From assembly GCF_019112545.1 (NCBI RefSeq), contig NW_025064881.1, forward strand, positions 1,958,591 through 2,022,590: a stretch of 64,000 nucleotides of DNA, written 5' to 3'. Every line of letters begins with the position of its first letter. The stretch's first letter is position 1. Shown piece after piece: positions 1-10,830 of the stretch. The DNA comes from Guyanagaster necrorhizus (lineage: Eukaryota > Basidiomycota > Agaricomycetes > Agaricales > Physalacriaceae). Under the pieces are notes generated by a model. That model worked only from the letters and a program-made list of their open reading frames with translations. It had not been told where the DNA came from and did not search any database. Made by a program: the position numbers and the translations under genes.

Positions 1-990
1 CAATGATGACCTCCGGATCCGAGTCCTCTTCATAATTGTCACCAGTTAGGTCAATAACAACACTCTCCTTGGCCGCTTTCTCAGCCTCTTGCTCAGCATG
101 TGTGCCAAGCCCGCAAGCTTTCTCGTCGCGTGCTCTCAGCTCAGCAGCCTACGTTCAAGTTATTAGCCATAGTGCTACGACAAAATCCCAGCAGAAGCAT
201 ACCCTGGCAGCCAATTCTCGTAACGACCTTCCATTTCTCGTACTGGAAGAACCCGTGCCCACTCGTCTCCCACCTCCGCCTAGGACCTGAGCTGCTCGTC
301 TTCTCTTCTCTGCAGCCTCAAGTGCCTTCGCGCGACTCATATGCTGGGGCACACTGTGCGATGCATTGCCCCCCAACCGGTGACCCTTGGAAAAGAATCC
401 CTCCCCAGCATAACCAGTTCGCACAAGTTGCTCGTACTCGTCCTGGAGGCCAGAAAGGAATTTGTAAAACTTGTCGTCATGCGGGCCGTGAACGTTGTGT
501 GTCAACTGAGGGATGATTAGCCACGCTTCCAAATGCCTGAAGGGGACATACCTCATGTAGCATAGTCTGGACGACCTGATCTATATCTAAGAATGAGTCG
601 GGAGAATAAGCAGGACGCAGTCTCAGTAAAATCTTTTGTCCCATATTGACATCTGAGAGCCATGAGTGTTCATGAAACAGTATGTGAGCACACTGGCTTA
701 CTCATTCCTGCTGATATCTTAGCATTCCTTCAAGCATTCGCGAAACTGGTAGGCGCACCGAGTAAATTTGACTGATCCGGAAAGAATTCTGCCAATGTAG
801 GAAGAAGCCATTGATGCTGTCGCATGATAGGCTTGACCATCGATGCCACTTTCCGTAGCATCTGTAAGGCCTGGTCACCTTTCGGCCGCCCTGTGAGATG
901 AGTAAACGACTTTATGAAAATATCGGTTGACATTGTAGTCGAGGTGGATGTAGGGCACCGCGGTTTAGGTGTGCTTCTGGGGTTGCGCAA
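1..990 (-). CDS. WSS1: Wss1/SPRTN-type WLM-domain metalloprotease, 3' end cut by window edge
   Basis: DNA-dependent metalloprotease of the WLM family, which clears DNA-protein crosslinks and acts on SUMOylated proteins with Cdc48. Four exons are visible: about 741-990, 552-652, 205?-505 and 1-148. The residues GRPKGDQALQML and QHQWLLPTLAEFFP match the WLM start. The zinc site HELTHNVHGPHD (HExxH plus distal PHD) is complete and is split by an intron after HE. It is followed by GYAGEGFFSKGHRLGG, also typical of the family. The last exon encodes VVIDLTGD at 38-61, a SUMO-interacting motif as in yeast Wss1, and stays open to base 1, so the C-terminus lies outside. The start is ATG 990 or the in-frame ATG at 933, which fits the family better. 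The intron between the first two exons is inferred. Confidence 0.88.
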
Positions 991-1509
991 GTTTCGAGAA
1001 GAGACGCGTGTCTGCGCTGATTAACGCGCTATCAGTCGGCTTGCCATGCCGATGGTTGGGTCACGGTCATCTGATGTGACCAGCCTTGCCAGCATCATAC
1101 ATAAAATGTCACTTCACGATGTTTACACATTGATGATTTACTGCAACATTAAGAGCTTATTACAAATACAACAAGTATGCCATGTATGCGATGCGATGCG
1201 AGAGGCGATATAATGATAGTATCCATGAAAACGTGAGGGAAGAGAGATATGTCGGGGGAGATGGGATAAACTTCGAAAAGAAGAGTGTTAGTCGCCTCAT
1301 ATGGCGTTGTAGGGAAGCATTGTACAGTAAACCAAAATGCAGAAAAGCGTTCTAAGTGCCATGACGATAACTAGGAGAAATGTGAGAGCAGATGAAAGCG
1401 ACGTGATGATAAAGAAGGTGTGCCTTTACCCCAGACAAAAATCCAACCAAAGATGCAAATGTAAGGTGAAGAAAGGACATGATGGGAACGAAGAGGGGAG
1501 GTAATCCCT
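991..1509. other. intergenic, no gene seen
   Basis: This stretch lies between the 5' end of the WSS1 gene and the 3' end of the methyltransferase gene. It must hold the WSS1 promoter and the methyltransferase 3' UTR. I see no convincing reading frame, tRNA or repeat. Confidence 0.5.
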
Positions 1510-4041
1510 TCATTGAGCGTTATACTTGATACCCTCAAAGACGCGGATAGTGCGAACATGGGTCAGCTCGTTTTGACCATAAGGATACTGCGACGTCTTG
1601 TCATTAACGTCCTGATCGCCGGACGTCGTGGACTTAAGGGGAAGCTCAACACTGTCGGTAGACGGACACTGTGAGCTAGGGAGGCCGGTGGGCCAATTAA
1701 AGCGATGACGCCGAAAACTAGACACGAAATACATCAGTAAATGAAACGGCAACAGCTGACCAAAGGGGAATATACCATTCGTACGACCAAATGCAGTCCT
1801 CAAACTCAGATTTACTGATGACTCTCTCGCCCGCCTCATCAACAAAACCCCCAACCCAGTCCGCCAAAGCAGCCTTGCATCCAAGAAGGGTGTGCATATA
1901 TATGCAGCAATGCATCTCCAAGTCGGAAGATGAGAAAGGAAGGAAAATGCGTGGCCAAAGGAGCAATCCGCCAGGTTGTCCGGTCTGGTCGAGGTTTGGA
2001 GTCGGCATGTCCAAAGTCAAGGTGGGTCGCCGCGCGGAGGCTTCTTTGGAAGCGGCGCTAACCTCGGCGATTGACAGGCCCAGTGTACTAGCGGCTTTAG
2101 CGCTGATGGTCTCCTGTGCACTGTCTGAGGCGGAAGACACACAGGTGTCGCTACTTGTTCGACTTTCCGATCCACTGTCATTGCCTGAGGTATTTCGTCG
2201 CGGCCGATTCTTTTTCTTCTCCTTGTCCTTCCACTCGATATTAAGTGTCAGTTTCTTGAATAATTCTCCAGTTATGATATTGGACTTCTTCTTCTCTGCA
2301 GAGAGCTCCGCTGGCGCCACCTTGAGATGCATACTTTTCATCTTGCCAGCGTGTCCCGGACCGAAAACGTTTTTCATCAGATGAAGGATGAATTCCGACG
2401 GACGCGGATGGATGCCATATTGTTCCGCCAGCATTATCTCGAACACCGTTTCCAGTTCACGGGATTCTGTGGCCAAGGTAGTCCAAGACCTAGATGGCTC
2501 CAGCGTCTCTTGCAGGATACAAGAGTCCTTCGATGGAAGAAAGTCACGAAGCGAGAGATCCAAAGAGCCGTGACGAGTGGAAGAGTTCTCCTTCAGAGAT
2601 GATGAGGAGGACAGCGAGTCGTAGTCTCCGACAAGAGTCTCGGCGGGGTCGGATCCTAAATCTGAGCTCATGCTGATTGGACTATGTTCCTCCAAGCTGC
2701 TCTCTCCCGATTCTTCATCATCTTCATCGTCGAGGTCAATGAATGAGCTTTGCTGAGGTTTCCTTGACAAACGTTCAGAAATTGACGTAGGAAACGGGGG
2801 CGGGGATTCGCCGTAAGGAAAGAAGATCTGATCGTCTATAAGCTCGAGACGGCCGCCCACCGCTAGAACACGATAAGCTTCGGACAGAACGAATTGCCAT
2901 TTCTCGTAGGGGATGCATAATGTGAGGTTGGCCATTCTAACCAAGTCGAAGGAGCCGGCAGGGAAAGGGAGAGGATACGCAATACTGAGAACCAGGTATA
3001 TGCATCAAGTAGTAACAAAACGTAACATAAAGATTACGCACAAGTTCCCACGGACAAATCGTACATTCTCCGTCTGTTGGACGCCTGGCTCGAGGACGTC
3101 CACAATGTCAAATCCAACAAAACTGGTATTCTTCCATGCGGCCGCAGCGTCCAGAATCCAAAAGCCCGGCCCGCAACCCAAGTCAATTACAGAGCGGGGA
3201 GGTGTACTGCCGTAATCACGAAAACTCGGGGAATTCTTGGGCAGAAGACGATGTAATAACTCGTTGTTCCACCGATCACTGCGTGAGAGTCAGGAAAGAC
3301 TGGGATGTTTACAATGCCAATAGAAACTCACATGTCAAGATAGATGGGATCGAACGCGCGCATATATGGTGCTTCTTTGGGGTAAGGATGAAGTTTGACG
3401 CCATAGTCGTTTCTGGACCAAGTGTTCTTCTTCCTGTATTTAGGCGGTTTGGCGGAATCCTCGCCGTCGTCGTCATCGTCGGACCCTACGGTCTCTGCTG
3501 GAAATGATCCGGTCCTAGGCGACTTTTCCTCGGTTGGGGAGGTCGATAATGAGGACGGAGGGCCGTTGGTTGCCAACTGGATTGTCGGGGTGTGGGGCGT
3601 CACCGTAATGTCGGAGGCGAGCGAGACGGCAATGGACCTCTTCCTCCTGAGTGTCTTGGGGATCTTAAAACGCGATGGAGACGTGAGGTCGGAATCCTTG
3701 CGAGGACGCGTGACTGGAGAGCTGGGACGTGGCTGGTCTAAATCCTTGTCTTTGTGTTTGAAAACCATGTTACCGAAAGACGAAAGACCACTGGTTGAAG
3801 GGACGAAGACACTCGAGCAGCGTCGTTTTAGAGGATAATGAGGCCCTTCTATGCCGGGGTGGTAGTATGTGGAAAAGGGACGATAGTGGGAAGTTAGTGG
3901 TGTGCGGGAAGTAGCTGCAGTGTGGGGACGAGCGACGATGAAAGCGGGCTCCGGAACAGATGTGGATGAGGGTGGTGGTGGTGGTGGTGGTGATGGCGAG
4001 AGGTAAGAAGTGGGCTGTGAGGCGGTGGTGGTCGATCCCAT
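1510..4041 (-). CDS. SAM-dependent methyltransferase with long disordered arms
   Basis: Class I methyltransferase of unknown substrate. The first exon (about 3340-4041) encodes some 235 residues of low-complexity Pro/Ser-rich sequence, including a poly-Pro run from a GGT repeat on the plus strand. The next exon carries motif I, VIDLGCGPGFW (near 3158-3190), then SFVGFDIVDV, the acidic residue expected after strand beta-2. The following exon has the LVRMANLTLCIPYEKW and VGGRLELIDDQ segments typical of the methyltransferase core. Then comes an acidic Ser-rich insert (DLDDEDDEESGE) and a conserved-looking C-terminal block with YGIHPRPSEFILHLMKNVFG. The last exon (about 1510-1724) ends in VRTIRVFEGIKYNAQ. 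Fungal proteins of this shape are usually labelled only methyltransferase domain. Start chosen at the first ATG before the disordered exon. Confidence 0.85.
3971..3991. repeat. (GGT)7 microsatellite
   Basis: Seven perfect GGT units. Read on the minus strand they encode the poly-proline run in the disordered N-terminal arm of the methyltransferase, so length changes would stay in frame. Confidence 0.9.
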
Positions 4042-5362
4042 TATGACAGCAGCCTAAGTAGGGACGAGCAGGGTCGCAGTTGGAGTGCCACTGGGGGAGG
4101 AAATAATGGGTAATGTAAGGTGGCGCTGCGTTCATTGTCAGTACTCTGTTCAGGCATGTCGAAGCACGAAAGAACTCACCGGCTGCAGAAAACAATAGCC
4201 TTTGTCACCCAACTTGAATCGTTGATTCAACTCAAATATATATATCTCCAAACAGGCGTCCTGTGACTAATTCGCCGGCTTGGTTGCGATGGCTTGGCTT
4301 CTGCTGAGTACCTCGAAGAAAAAAAAAACTCAGAAGGCCGGGTGGCAGCCAGGAAGGCACATAGGAAGAGCGCCAGATGGTAGAGAAGAAGAAGGGGGTG
4401 TGGGAGGCGCCCGTTGGACAGTATACCCAATACGATGATGGCAGTGATTCCGAGTGATTCCCATTTGGTGGTATCAAATTCACCCTGACGAGCGTCCGGT
4501 CAAACAACGACTTCCAAGAACGGAACGGGGTCCTTATGTCATCTTTCTGCATCCGTGGCCACAAAATTCCGATCACTCAGCGCGGTTTTCCGGTCATCGG
4601 ATCTGTTGCGGTCTTTGAGGACCAAGGTACTGTCCAGCGTCCGACTGAATTCTCGTACACAAAATACGCATCAAATGCGTCTCTATAGACAGTGTATACT
4701 ACACTCTGGATTCTAACGTACTGTCCGGCTGCCTAATCATCATCTTTTCGGGGAGGCGGTCCGCATGGCTGCAACATTCGCTGAAATACATCGTTTCAGT
4801 CATATGCGATCTGAGCCATCAAATTTGACACTTGCCTCGGTCATTTCAAACTTGACGCGGCCCGTTGCTTCTCCATCCGCAATGGCAAGGTATGAGGTCA
4901 GAGTAGGGTGCCCTACTATGGACGAAAGTGTATCACGGTGCTGATGCGTCAGCCAGTCACTGCAGGGTAATTAGTCTACTCGGTACCTCTAGAGCGGCGA
5001 CAAGTGCTCTTACTATTTCGTCAAGTCCGCATGCCCTTATAGTAAGTGGGTCAGTGGCTAGCCCAGACAGGTGAAACAGCAGTATAGTATCAGTATTACT
5101 GACCAGTTCCTGTGTATCGAGCATGCACTGCACAAATTTTAAATTTTAAAAGTGAGAATAGATTCACGAGTACGCGGACCACTCACAATGCTCTAGCTGT
5201 GTGTTGGCTGTATATCTCAATTCAGAAGACTAGGGATAGATGTTAGGCTGCGCAAATGCACCACCAAGATGAGATGACTGACCATGTTCAAGCTATTGTT
5301 TACATTTGTTTCTTTCAAAACAAAACCAGACTCATGTGCACGTGGATTTATCGTGAACGACC
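4042..5362. other. long divergent intergenic region
   Basis: About 1.3 kb between the divergent methyltransferase and LRP1 genes. It should contain both promoters. Open frames at 4227-4576 on the minus strand have no recognisable content. No tRNA, repeat or transposon remnant was noticed. Confidence 0.45.
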
Positions 5363-6421
5363 ATGACCAGCGAAACTGCAAAGGCAAAATCCAAGTTGGT
5401 GACTCTTTCATCGTCACTTTCAGAACTGGAAGCGCAGCTTGAGCCGTTATTTACCCAGACTCTACCCGAAACTCTGCTGCCCTTGGAGCCTGTTGACCAA
5501 GCAAAACTGCAAACGCTTCTCACCTATGTCACTTATGACTTGGTGTTCAGTCCGTCTTCAGCTCTTCTACCTTTTTTCAGCTCATCATCTCAATCCCAGT
5601 TTACCTCAAGTCCAGAGGAATCGATCCGAAAACTCATCCCGTAGTATCAGAGCTAGTAAGTCTCTCACTAAATGCTCAATTCCAAACTATAACCTCACGC
5701 AGGACAGAATAAAAGGTTACTTTGACAAGATTGACAAAGCTGAAAAGCCAGAAACTAGTATGCACAATCCCTATTTCCTCGCCATCTCACTCACCAGACT
5801 CAGGACATATCCAAGTCGACAGAGCCGCCGCCGGACGATTCATCAAACATGCTATCACACAAGCCAAAGTGGGTCGGCCTCCTGGTGATACACCTGCAGA
5901 GCCGATGCCTGGTCTGTCGAACGTTCACGTTCCGGTCAAGGTTACTGACAAAATGCTCGAGCGGCGGAAATATGAAAAGGAGATGAAGGAGCGTGATGCC
6001 GCAGAAAGCAGTGAAGAAAGCGATTTGGAGATATTTGACGAGAAGATAGATGACGATGGTGACGAAAAGGTTGATGTCAAAGGAAAAGGAAAGGTTAAGG
6101 AACAGAGTGACGAACGAAGACTGTCCGCCGATATTTCCGCAATCTCTAGGACGAAACGAAGGAGGGCTACCGTTGATCCTTTCGCTGGTCAGTTTCCTCT
6201 TCCTATTTTGCTCTATGGAATTTAATGATGTCTCTGCTGCAGGATACGGAGACGACGCAATCACTTCGGCCAATCAACCTAATGAAACGTCAAGTAATGA
6301 CTTTAATCAGACTAAACCGAAAAAGAAGAAGCAAAAGAGCAAAGACTCGACTTCTGCAGCGGATTTAAGCACCCCCCAAGCAAAAGCGGAGAAAAAGGCA
6401 AAGAAGGGAACTCGTACGTAG
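5363..6421 (+). CDS. LRP1: Exosome cofactor Lrp1/Rrp47 (C1D, Sas10/Utp3 family)
   Basis: Nuclear RNA-binding cofactor of the Rrp6 exosome, needed for 3' processing of stable RNAs. The N-terminal Sas10/C1D helices run from the ATG at 5363: SSLSELEAQLEPLF, then LTYVTYDLVF, IYLKSRGIDPKTHPVVSEL after the first intron, and RIKGYFDKIDKAEKPET after the second. The signature VDRAAAGRFIKHAI follows the third. The tail is acidic then Lys-rich (KPKKKKQKSK), as in other C1D proteins. A last intron splits FAG/YGDD near 6186-6242. The stop is TAG ending at 6421. The first intron uses a weak donor (GTCCGT) to keep frame. The gene converges on the F-box gene 260 bases away. Confidence 0.88.
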
Positions 6422-6680
6422 GACTCGTGTCTTTCTATACCTCCCTGGTGTCGTATTTTTTTTTAATAGAATCTTGAGCTGTCTAGAAATAAGCGATCAT
6501 AACCACGACGATAATTATAATAGTCTCGTTAAAAAATGATGCAAAAAATACATACAAAATGAACACAAAGTGTATATTAGTACAACACAGAATATTTGTA
6601 TAAAGTACATGGTGTGCAGTAGAAGTACATCAGGCAGAAAACACTGGAAAAGAGAAGCAAAAACCGTAAAACAAATAACC

Positions 6681-9584
6681 TTACATGATTCTACACGTAT
6701 CGCGTCCCACATCAGTCGGGCTATTGGCACCAGACCTTCGGCCTCCAGGTGACCACCACCTGGTCGTATGCCCTATATTATCAGCATCGTCGGAACTACA
6801 CCCGGACCCGTTCATAGCCCTCCTCGAACCAGACTTCCGGCGCTTCTCCCGACTCGTCCTAACCGAATCTACGGTCTGCCACGAATAGAAAGTCTTCACC
6901 ACCACCCTCTTATCGTCGCACTCGTCCTGCCCTACTTTCAAATCTTCCAAATCGCCGTCCCGGCCATCGAGGTACTTCAATTTTCTCGAATCATAGGCGC
7001 GCCAGCCCAACCGGGGTCTTGTCATGGAAGCCATTTCCTTAACCGCGTGCTCGCCAATCGTACGACAGTCTACAGCAACGATTCTGCTGTCGGACACCTC
7101 TCGCCTACGGCTCAACCGAATGAACTCCTTGAACACTCTTGGTCCTATCCGAGTATTGTCAGCCTCCAGGACTTTCAAACGCGTACAAGCACGTATCAAC
7201 GTCAGCAACGCGTCGTCCGTAATGCTGCTAGCGTAGGAAATTACGAGATGCTCCAAGGCGTGCCCTGCTTCTCGTTCATCCCGGACAGCTTCATCCTCCG
7301 CGTTAACAGATGGGGTGATGGCCGAAATGACTGCATCAGTGATTTGAGCAGTATCTTCGAGATCCAATCGCCGGATCATTGGGGTCGTATTCAGGAGCCT
7401 GATAAGCCCTTCATCTCCAAGGTCATCACCGATACCCGCGAGTTCGAGGAATTCCAAGCGAGGGACCGAATGAGCAAGGTTCGAACACGCGATGTCGGTT
7501 AAAAGGAAGCAGAACGAGAGGGAAATATGGCGGAGCTGTGTGATGCGACGTCTATACTTGTTATTGTCTCCAGCATCCCTCCCAACTTGACAAGCATTGA
7601 GAACTACCGTCTCAACTCCGAGAATCTCGTCCTCGCCACATGCGACAAATGCCTCCAAGGCTGAGTTGTGCAATTGACGGCAATAACTGAGATCCAATAC
7701 CTCCAGATCAGGGCATGCTTTCCCTACGACGGCCATCATCTTATCATCGACGTATTTCAATCCCGAGAGACGAAGCACCCTTATTAATAGAGTCCGCTTT
7801 CGAGAGATCGCAGTTTGACATAAACAATAAATTCCATCGGCGTCCATACTAGGGCAACGGCTCATGTTCAAGACTGTGAGCTGTGGACAACTTGCTGCCA
7901 GCATTTCACAAGTCGTATTCGTCACTATGTGGAGACCTTTCACGTCCAACTTCTCCAGAGCTGGAGACACCTTAAGAAGGTAGTGCAAAGACTGTGTAGT
8001 CAACATGGTGCACCCTCGAAAGTTGAGGGCGGTCAATTGCGTGAAGGGTACCCCATTAGAACTTGTCAGTTGGACACAAAGATGATCCGCAACATCGGTA
8101 AGCGTCGTAGAAAGCAAGAAGACATGTCCAGCAAAGTTTAAGCTGGTGATGAACGGACCCGCCACTGATGTTAACCGAAGGATGAGTGTTTTGGGAACAT
8201 TGTAGAAAGATCGGAGATCAAGTGTCCGCCATAATTGACCGTCAGACAGCAGCATCTGCCATGATTTCGACACCTGGACATCGATCAGCAATATATAATG
8301 GAGAAGAACATAGGACCTTACTCTGCTCAGTTTCACCAGCTCTCGCATGCCTCGGTTCCTGCCGACCCATTTGTTCTTCGACGAAGAAGCCTTCATGACG
8401 GACCATTGACCATCCATAAGGTCCTTCTCATACTCCTCTTCGTGTACATCGAGGAATGCAAGCAGTACCCGCAAGCGCAATTCTCTGGGCAATGCCTCAA
8501 AATAGCTGGGAATTATCAACGACAGTGGTGTGAAATGATCCGTAGACGAAGCGGTGGCCAGGTCTAATATAGAAAAGGATGATGGAGATGAATTCGAGCG
8601 CAATTTACCCTTCAACGTGGGTGGGGGAAGTGGCCATGAAAGACTCTGTGACCCGTCATTACTGGTGATTGTATATGCAGGTGGAACATCTTTGCATTGC
8701 TCGTCAAGTATGTGATGGTCAGACTGGAAAGGCACCTCCAAGGATCCATTATCTGTGGCAGGGACACCAGGTTTCCGCAGAAGTTTCCTCGCCAGATTTC
8801 CTGGAGTCCCACTGAACGCCTTGTTTCTGAGTTTGGACAACGACAAAGTGCTAACGGAGGAAGTAGAATGGATAGAGCTAATAGACAGTGCGCGCCGGCG
8901 GACATGAGTTGGATTATGTGATGGATTAGATTGAGTCGGATTTGGGAAATTAGTAGCGTCGAAGGAAAAGCTTGGGCTCGGCGAGTTCGGCGAATCAAAA
9001 CGTGGGGACCCGTAAGAAGACGGTTCCACGGAGTCTGTGACAGACGAAGTAGGCCATGCAATGTGGCTGTAGCTGAATTCGGGACGGGAGAAGGCGAGGG
9101 GCGGCAGACACGGGGGTAAGTCTGCCGCCTTGCCCTTGCCCTTCCCGTATACCGTCCCTTCGGATGGCCCAGTTAAAGATTGCGGACGACTGCTCGCATT
9201 GCTTCGGGAACAACCTGATGAGGACGGGGTCCAGATACTATGGACGTCCCTCTGTGGGCTATTAATGAAGACCGATGACGAAGACGATGATCCGGGATGG
9301 CTCGACGACTGCAGGTCACTAAACACGTCCACCTCGTGGAGAAGGGAACCAGATGGAATGGGCATGGGCATTGAAACACCTTTACCTTTGCCACTGTCTG
9401 CCTCTGTCCATATACATTCTACGAACTCCTTGACCTCTGTAATCCCCGATGACGTCTGCCCAGATGCAGAATCTGGACTCGCACGACGCGATATACCTTG
9501 AGTCAGAGCCGCTACGTCCAATTCTTCAGGGAAGTCGAACTGGAATACGGCGTCGCTGTTATCGATAACTGTAGGGTTCATCAC
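6681..9584 (-). CDS. F-box / leucine-rich-repeat protein
   Basis: Likely substrate receptor of an SCF ubiquitin ligase. Roughly 350 N-terminal residues are Ser/Pro-rich and disordered. An F-box follows (YFEALPRELRLRVLLAFLDV ... LVKLSRVSKSWQMLLSDGQLWRTLDL). The F-box is interrupted by a 48-base phase-0 intron that is itself open (see findings); removing it gives KLSRVSKSW. About ten leucine-rich repeats of the AMN1/cysteine-containing type follow, for example LTALNFRGCTMLTTQSL and LEVLDLSYCRQLHNSALEA. A basic, Gly/Ser-rich tail closes the protein. The whole gene is otherwise one frame of 967 codons. Family resemblance is to Grr1/AMN1-like proteins. The substrate is unknown. Confidence 0.88.
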   Translation of the reverse strand: MMNPTVIDNSDAVFQFDFPEELDVAALTQGISRRASPDSASGQTSSGITEVKEFVECIWTEADSGKGKGVSMPMPIPSGSLLHEVDVFSDLQSSSHPGSSSSSSVFINSPQRDVHSIWTPSSSGCSRSNASSRPQSLTGPSEGTVYGKGKGKAADLPPCLPPLAFSRPEFSYSHIAWPTSSVTDSVEPSSYGSPRFDSPNSPSPSFSFDATNFPNPTQSNPSHNPTHVRRRALSISSIHSTSSVSTLSLSKLRNKAFSGTPGNLARKLLRKPGVPATDNGSLEVPFQSDHHILDEQCKDVPPAYTITSNDGSQSLSWPLPPPTLKGKLRSNSSPSSFSILDLATASSTDHFTPLSLIIPSYFEALPRELRLRVLLAFLDVHEEEYEKDLMDGQWSVMKASSSKNKWVGRNRGMRELVKLSRVRSYVLLHYILLIDVQVSKSWQMLLSDGQLWRTLDLRSFYNVPKTLILRLTSVAGPFITSLNFAGHVFLLSTTLTDVADHLCVQLTSSNGVPFTQLTALNFRGCTMLTTQSLHYLLKVSPALEKLDVKGLHIVTNTTCEMLAASCPQLTVLNMSRCPSMDADGIYCLCQTAISRKRTLLIRVLRLSGLKYVDDKMMAVVGKACPDLEVLDLSYCRQLHNSALEAFVACGEDEILGVETVVLNACQVGRDAGDNNKYRRRITQLRHISLSFCFLLTDIACSNLAHSVPRLEFLELAGIGDDLGDEGLIRLLNTTPMIRRLDLEDTAQITDAVISAITPSVNAEDEAVRDEREAGHALEHLVISYASSITDDALLTLIRACTRLKVLEADNTRIGPRVFKEFIRLSRRREVSDSRIVAVDCRTIGEHAVKEMASMTRPRLGWRAYDSRKLKYLDGRDGDLEDLKVGQDECDDKRVVVKTFYSWQTVDSVRTSREKRRKSGSRRAMNGSGCSSDDADNIGHTTRWWSPGGRRSGANSPTDVGRDTCRIM

Positions 9585-10436
9585 ATCCGACTATCCAAGA
9601 CAATGACGAAATTCTATATCACGTAGTAGATGAGCAAGAGGAAAGGCAAGAGAAAGGCAAAGTTGCAGTATAATAGGGAAGAGAAATAATGGCCAACCAA
9701 TGTTGTTATCGTCGAGGAATGAGATGAAGAAGGAGATAACGCATAGCGCTAAATCACATATCTCTTTGGCTGCCTCCGGTAAAGTGACGGTCGCGATAGA
9801 TCACGGGAAACAGGGGCTCGTCTTTCTCACGTTCCGGACCTTTGTTATTGCAAATACCCAAAGCTATCAACGCAGTTTACGAGTGGGAGGATCGTAGTAG
9901 GAAAATGGAAAGAAAATGTTTTCGCAAACTTGGTAATACTAGAATCAAATACTTACTTCCGCTATGGGCACGCGTTTTTCCCACCGCCAACTGCGTAATA
10001 CACGCATATCAAACACACGATCCAGGGTGTGAGCAAAATACGGGGTCCGCCCTGGATGAGATTTAACTGTTCTCCGAACCTTGCCCGACGGATCTTGGGG
10101 TTTTTCCAGTACCCATGCAAGACGGCCAGAAAGGATCGCTCGGCAAACGGCGCGGAGTTCTTTGGCGAAGCTGCTGATGCTCCACGTACCGGGATCTGCC
10201 TTGGATGCTGGTCTTTGTGCACGGTGGGTCTGATAACAGTATAAAAATCTACACTGAATACTTGTCCAATGTGGATACAAGCCTAAGCCCAAGAATATCA
10301 CCAAAGTAGATTCCAGTAATCAAAATTAGCCTGATATGAAGGATTAGGTGGATAGAGGAGTCACACAAATTTATCACAGCAGAAACGACAAGGACAGCAT
10401 CACAGACAGAACCAAGGGGATGAGGTTGATGGAGTA
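9585..10436. other. intergenic with unexplained minus-strand frames
   Basis: The stretch holds the F-box gene promoter and the 3' UTR of the small YABBY-like gene. Two overlapping minus-strand frames, 9945-10304 (119 codons) and 9962-10222 (86 codons), are open. The first ends next to a good donor (GTAAGT near 9957) but I could not find a satisfying partner exon. I do not call a gene. Confidence 0.3.
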
Positions 10437-10830
10437 TCATGACGAGGTGCTCGGCTTGGGGTTTTCTGGGGCTGTTTTCCAGTTGGTGGTTGCCAGCTTG
10501 AACCTTGTGGTACATCTAAGCGTACTGGTGAATAAAACATGGCCTCTGGACATACCTCTCTTGGTGCGATATCTCTGGCTGAGTCTCTTTGAGACGTGCC
10601 ATTTCGCTTTGCTGATAGGGTAAAGTTTAGTTATGCCTGGTCTAGACTAGAAGGACCCGCACCATAAACTTATTAAAGGCCGTTAGCTTCTTCTTCTTGG
10701 CGCCTCCAGAGCTCGAGGATTTGGCTGCACGAGGGACATCAGCGCCGCCAAAATCCGAACAGAACAACTACGCACTTTTTTTCGGAGGCTTCTCAGTATT
10801 GGCAGACATACCAGCCGTTCGAGGTGCCAT
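10437..10830 (-). CDS. Small YABBY/HMG-box-like nuclear protein
   Basis: A four-exon gene for about 64 residues that no single open frame reveals. Exons are 10812-10830, 10663-10725, 10556-10611 and 10437-10503, all joined by GT-AG introns. The product starts MAPRTAAKSSSSGG, has a basic run AKKKK, then the core LTAFNKFMQSEMARLKE, ISHQERFKLATTNWKTAPEN and a short Ser/Thr tail. FNKFM...LK...P...H.ERF..A..NWK.AP is the signature of the HMG-like YABBY fold found in small basidiomycete proteins, which are expected to bind DNA. Every exon join keeps frame and restores the motif, which supports the model strongly. The biological role is unknown. Confidence 0.85.

Noticed and set aside
4227..4576. 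Minus frames upstream of the methyltransferase
   Set aside because: Overlapping frames of low complexity with no recognisable motif; probably promoter DNA.
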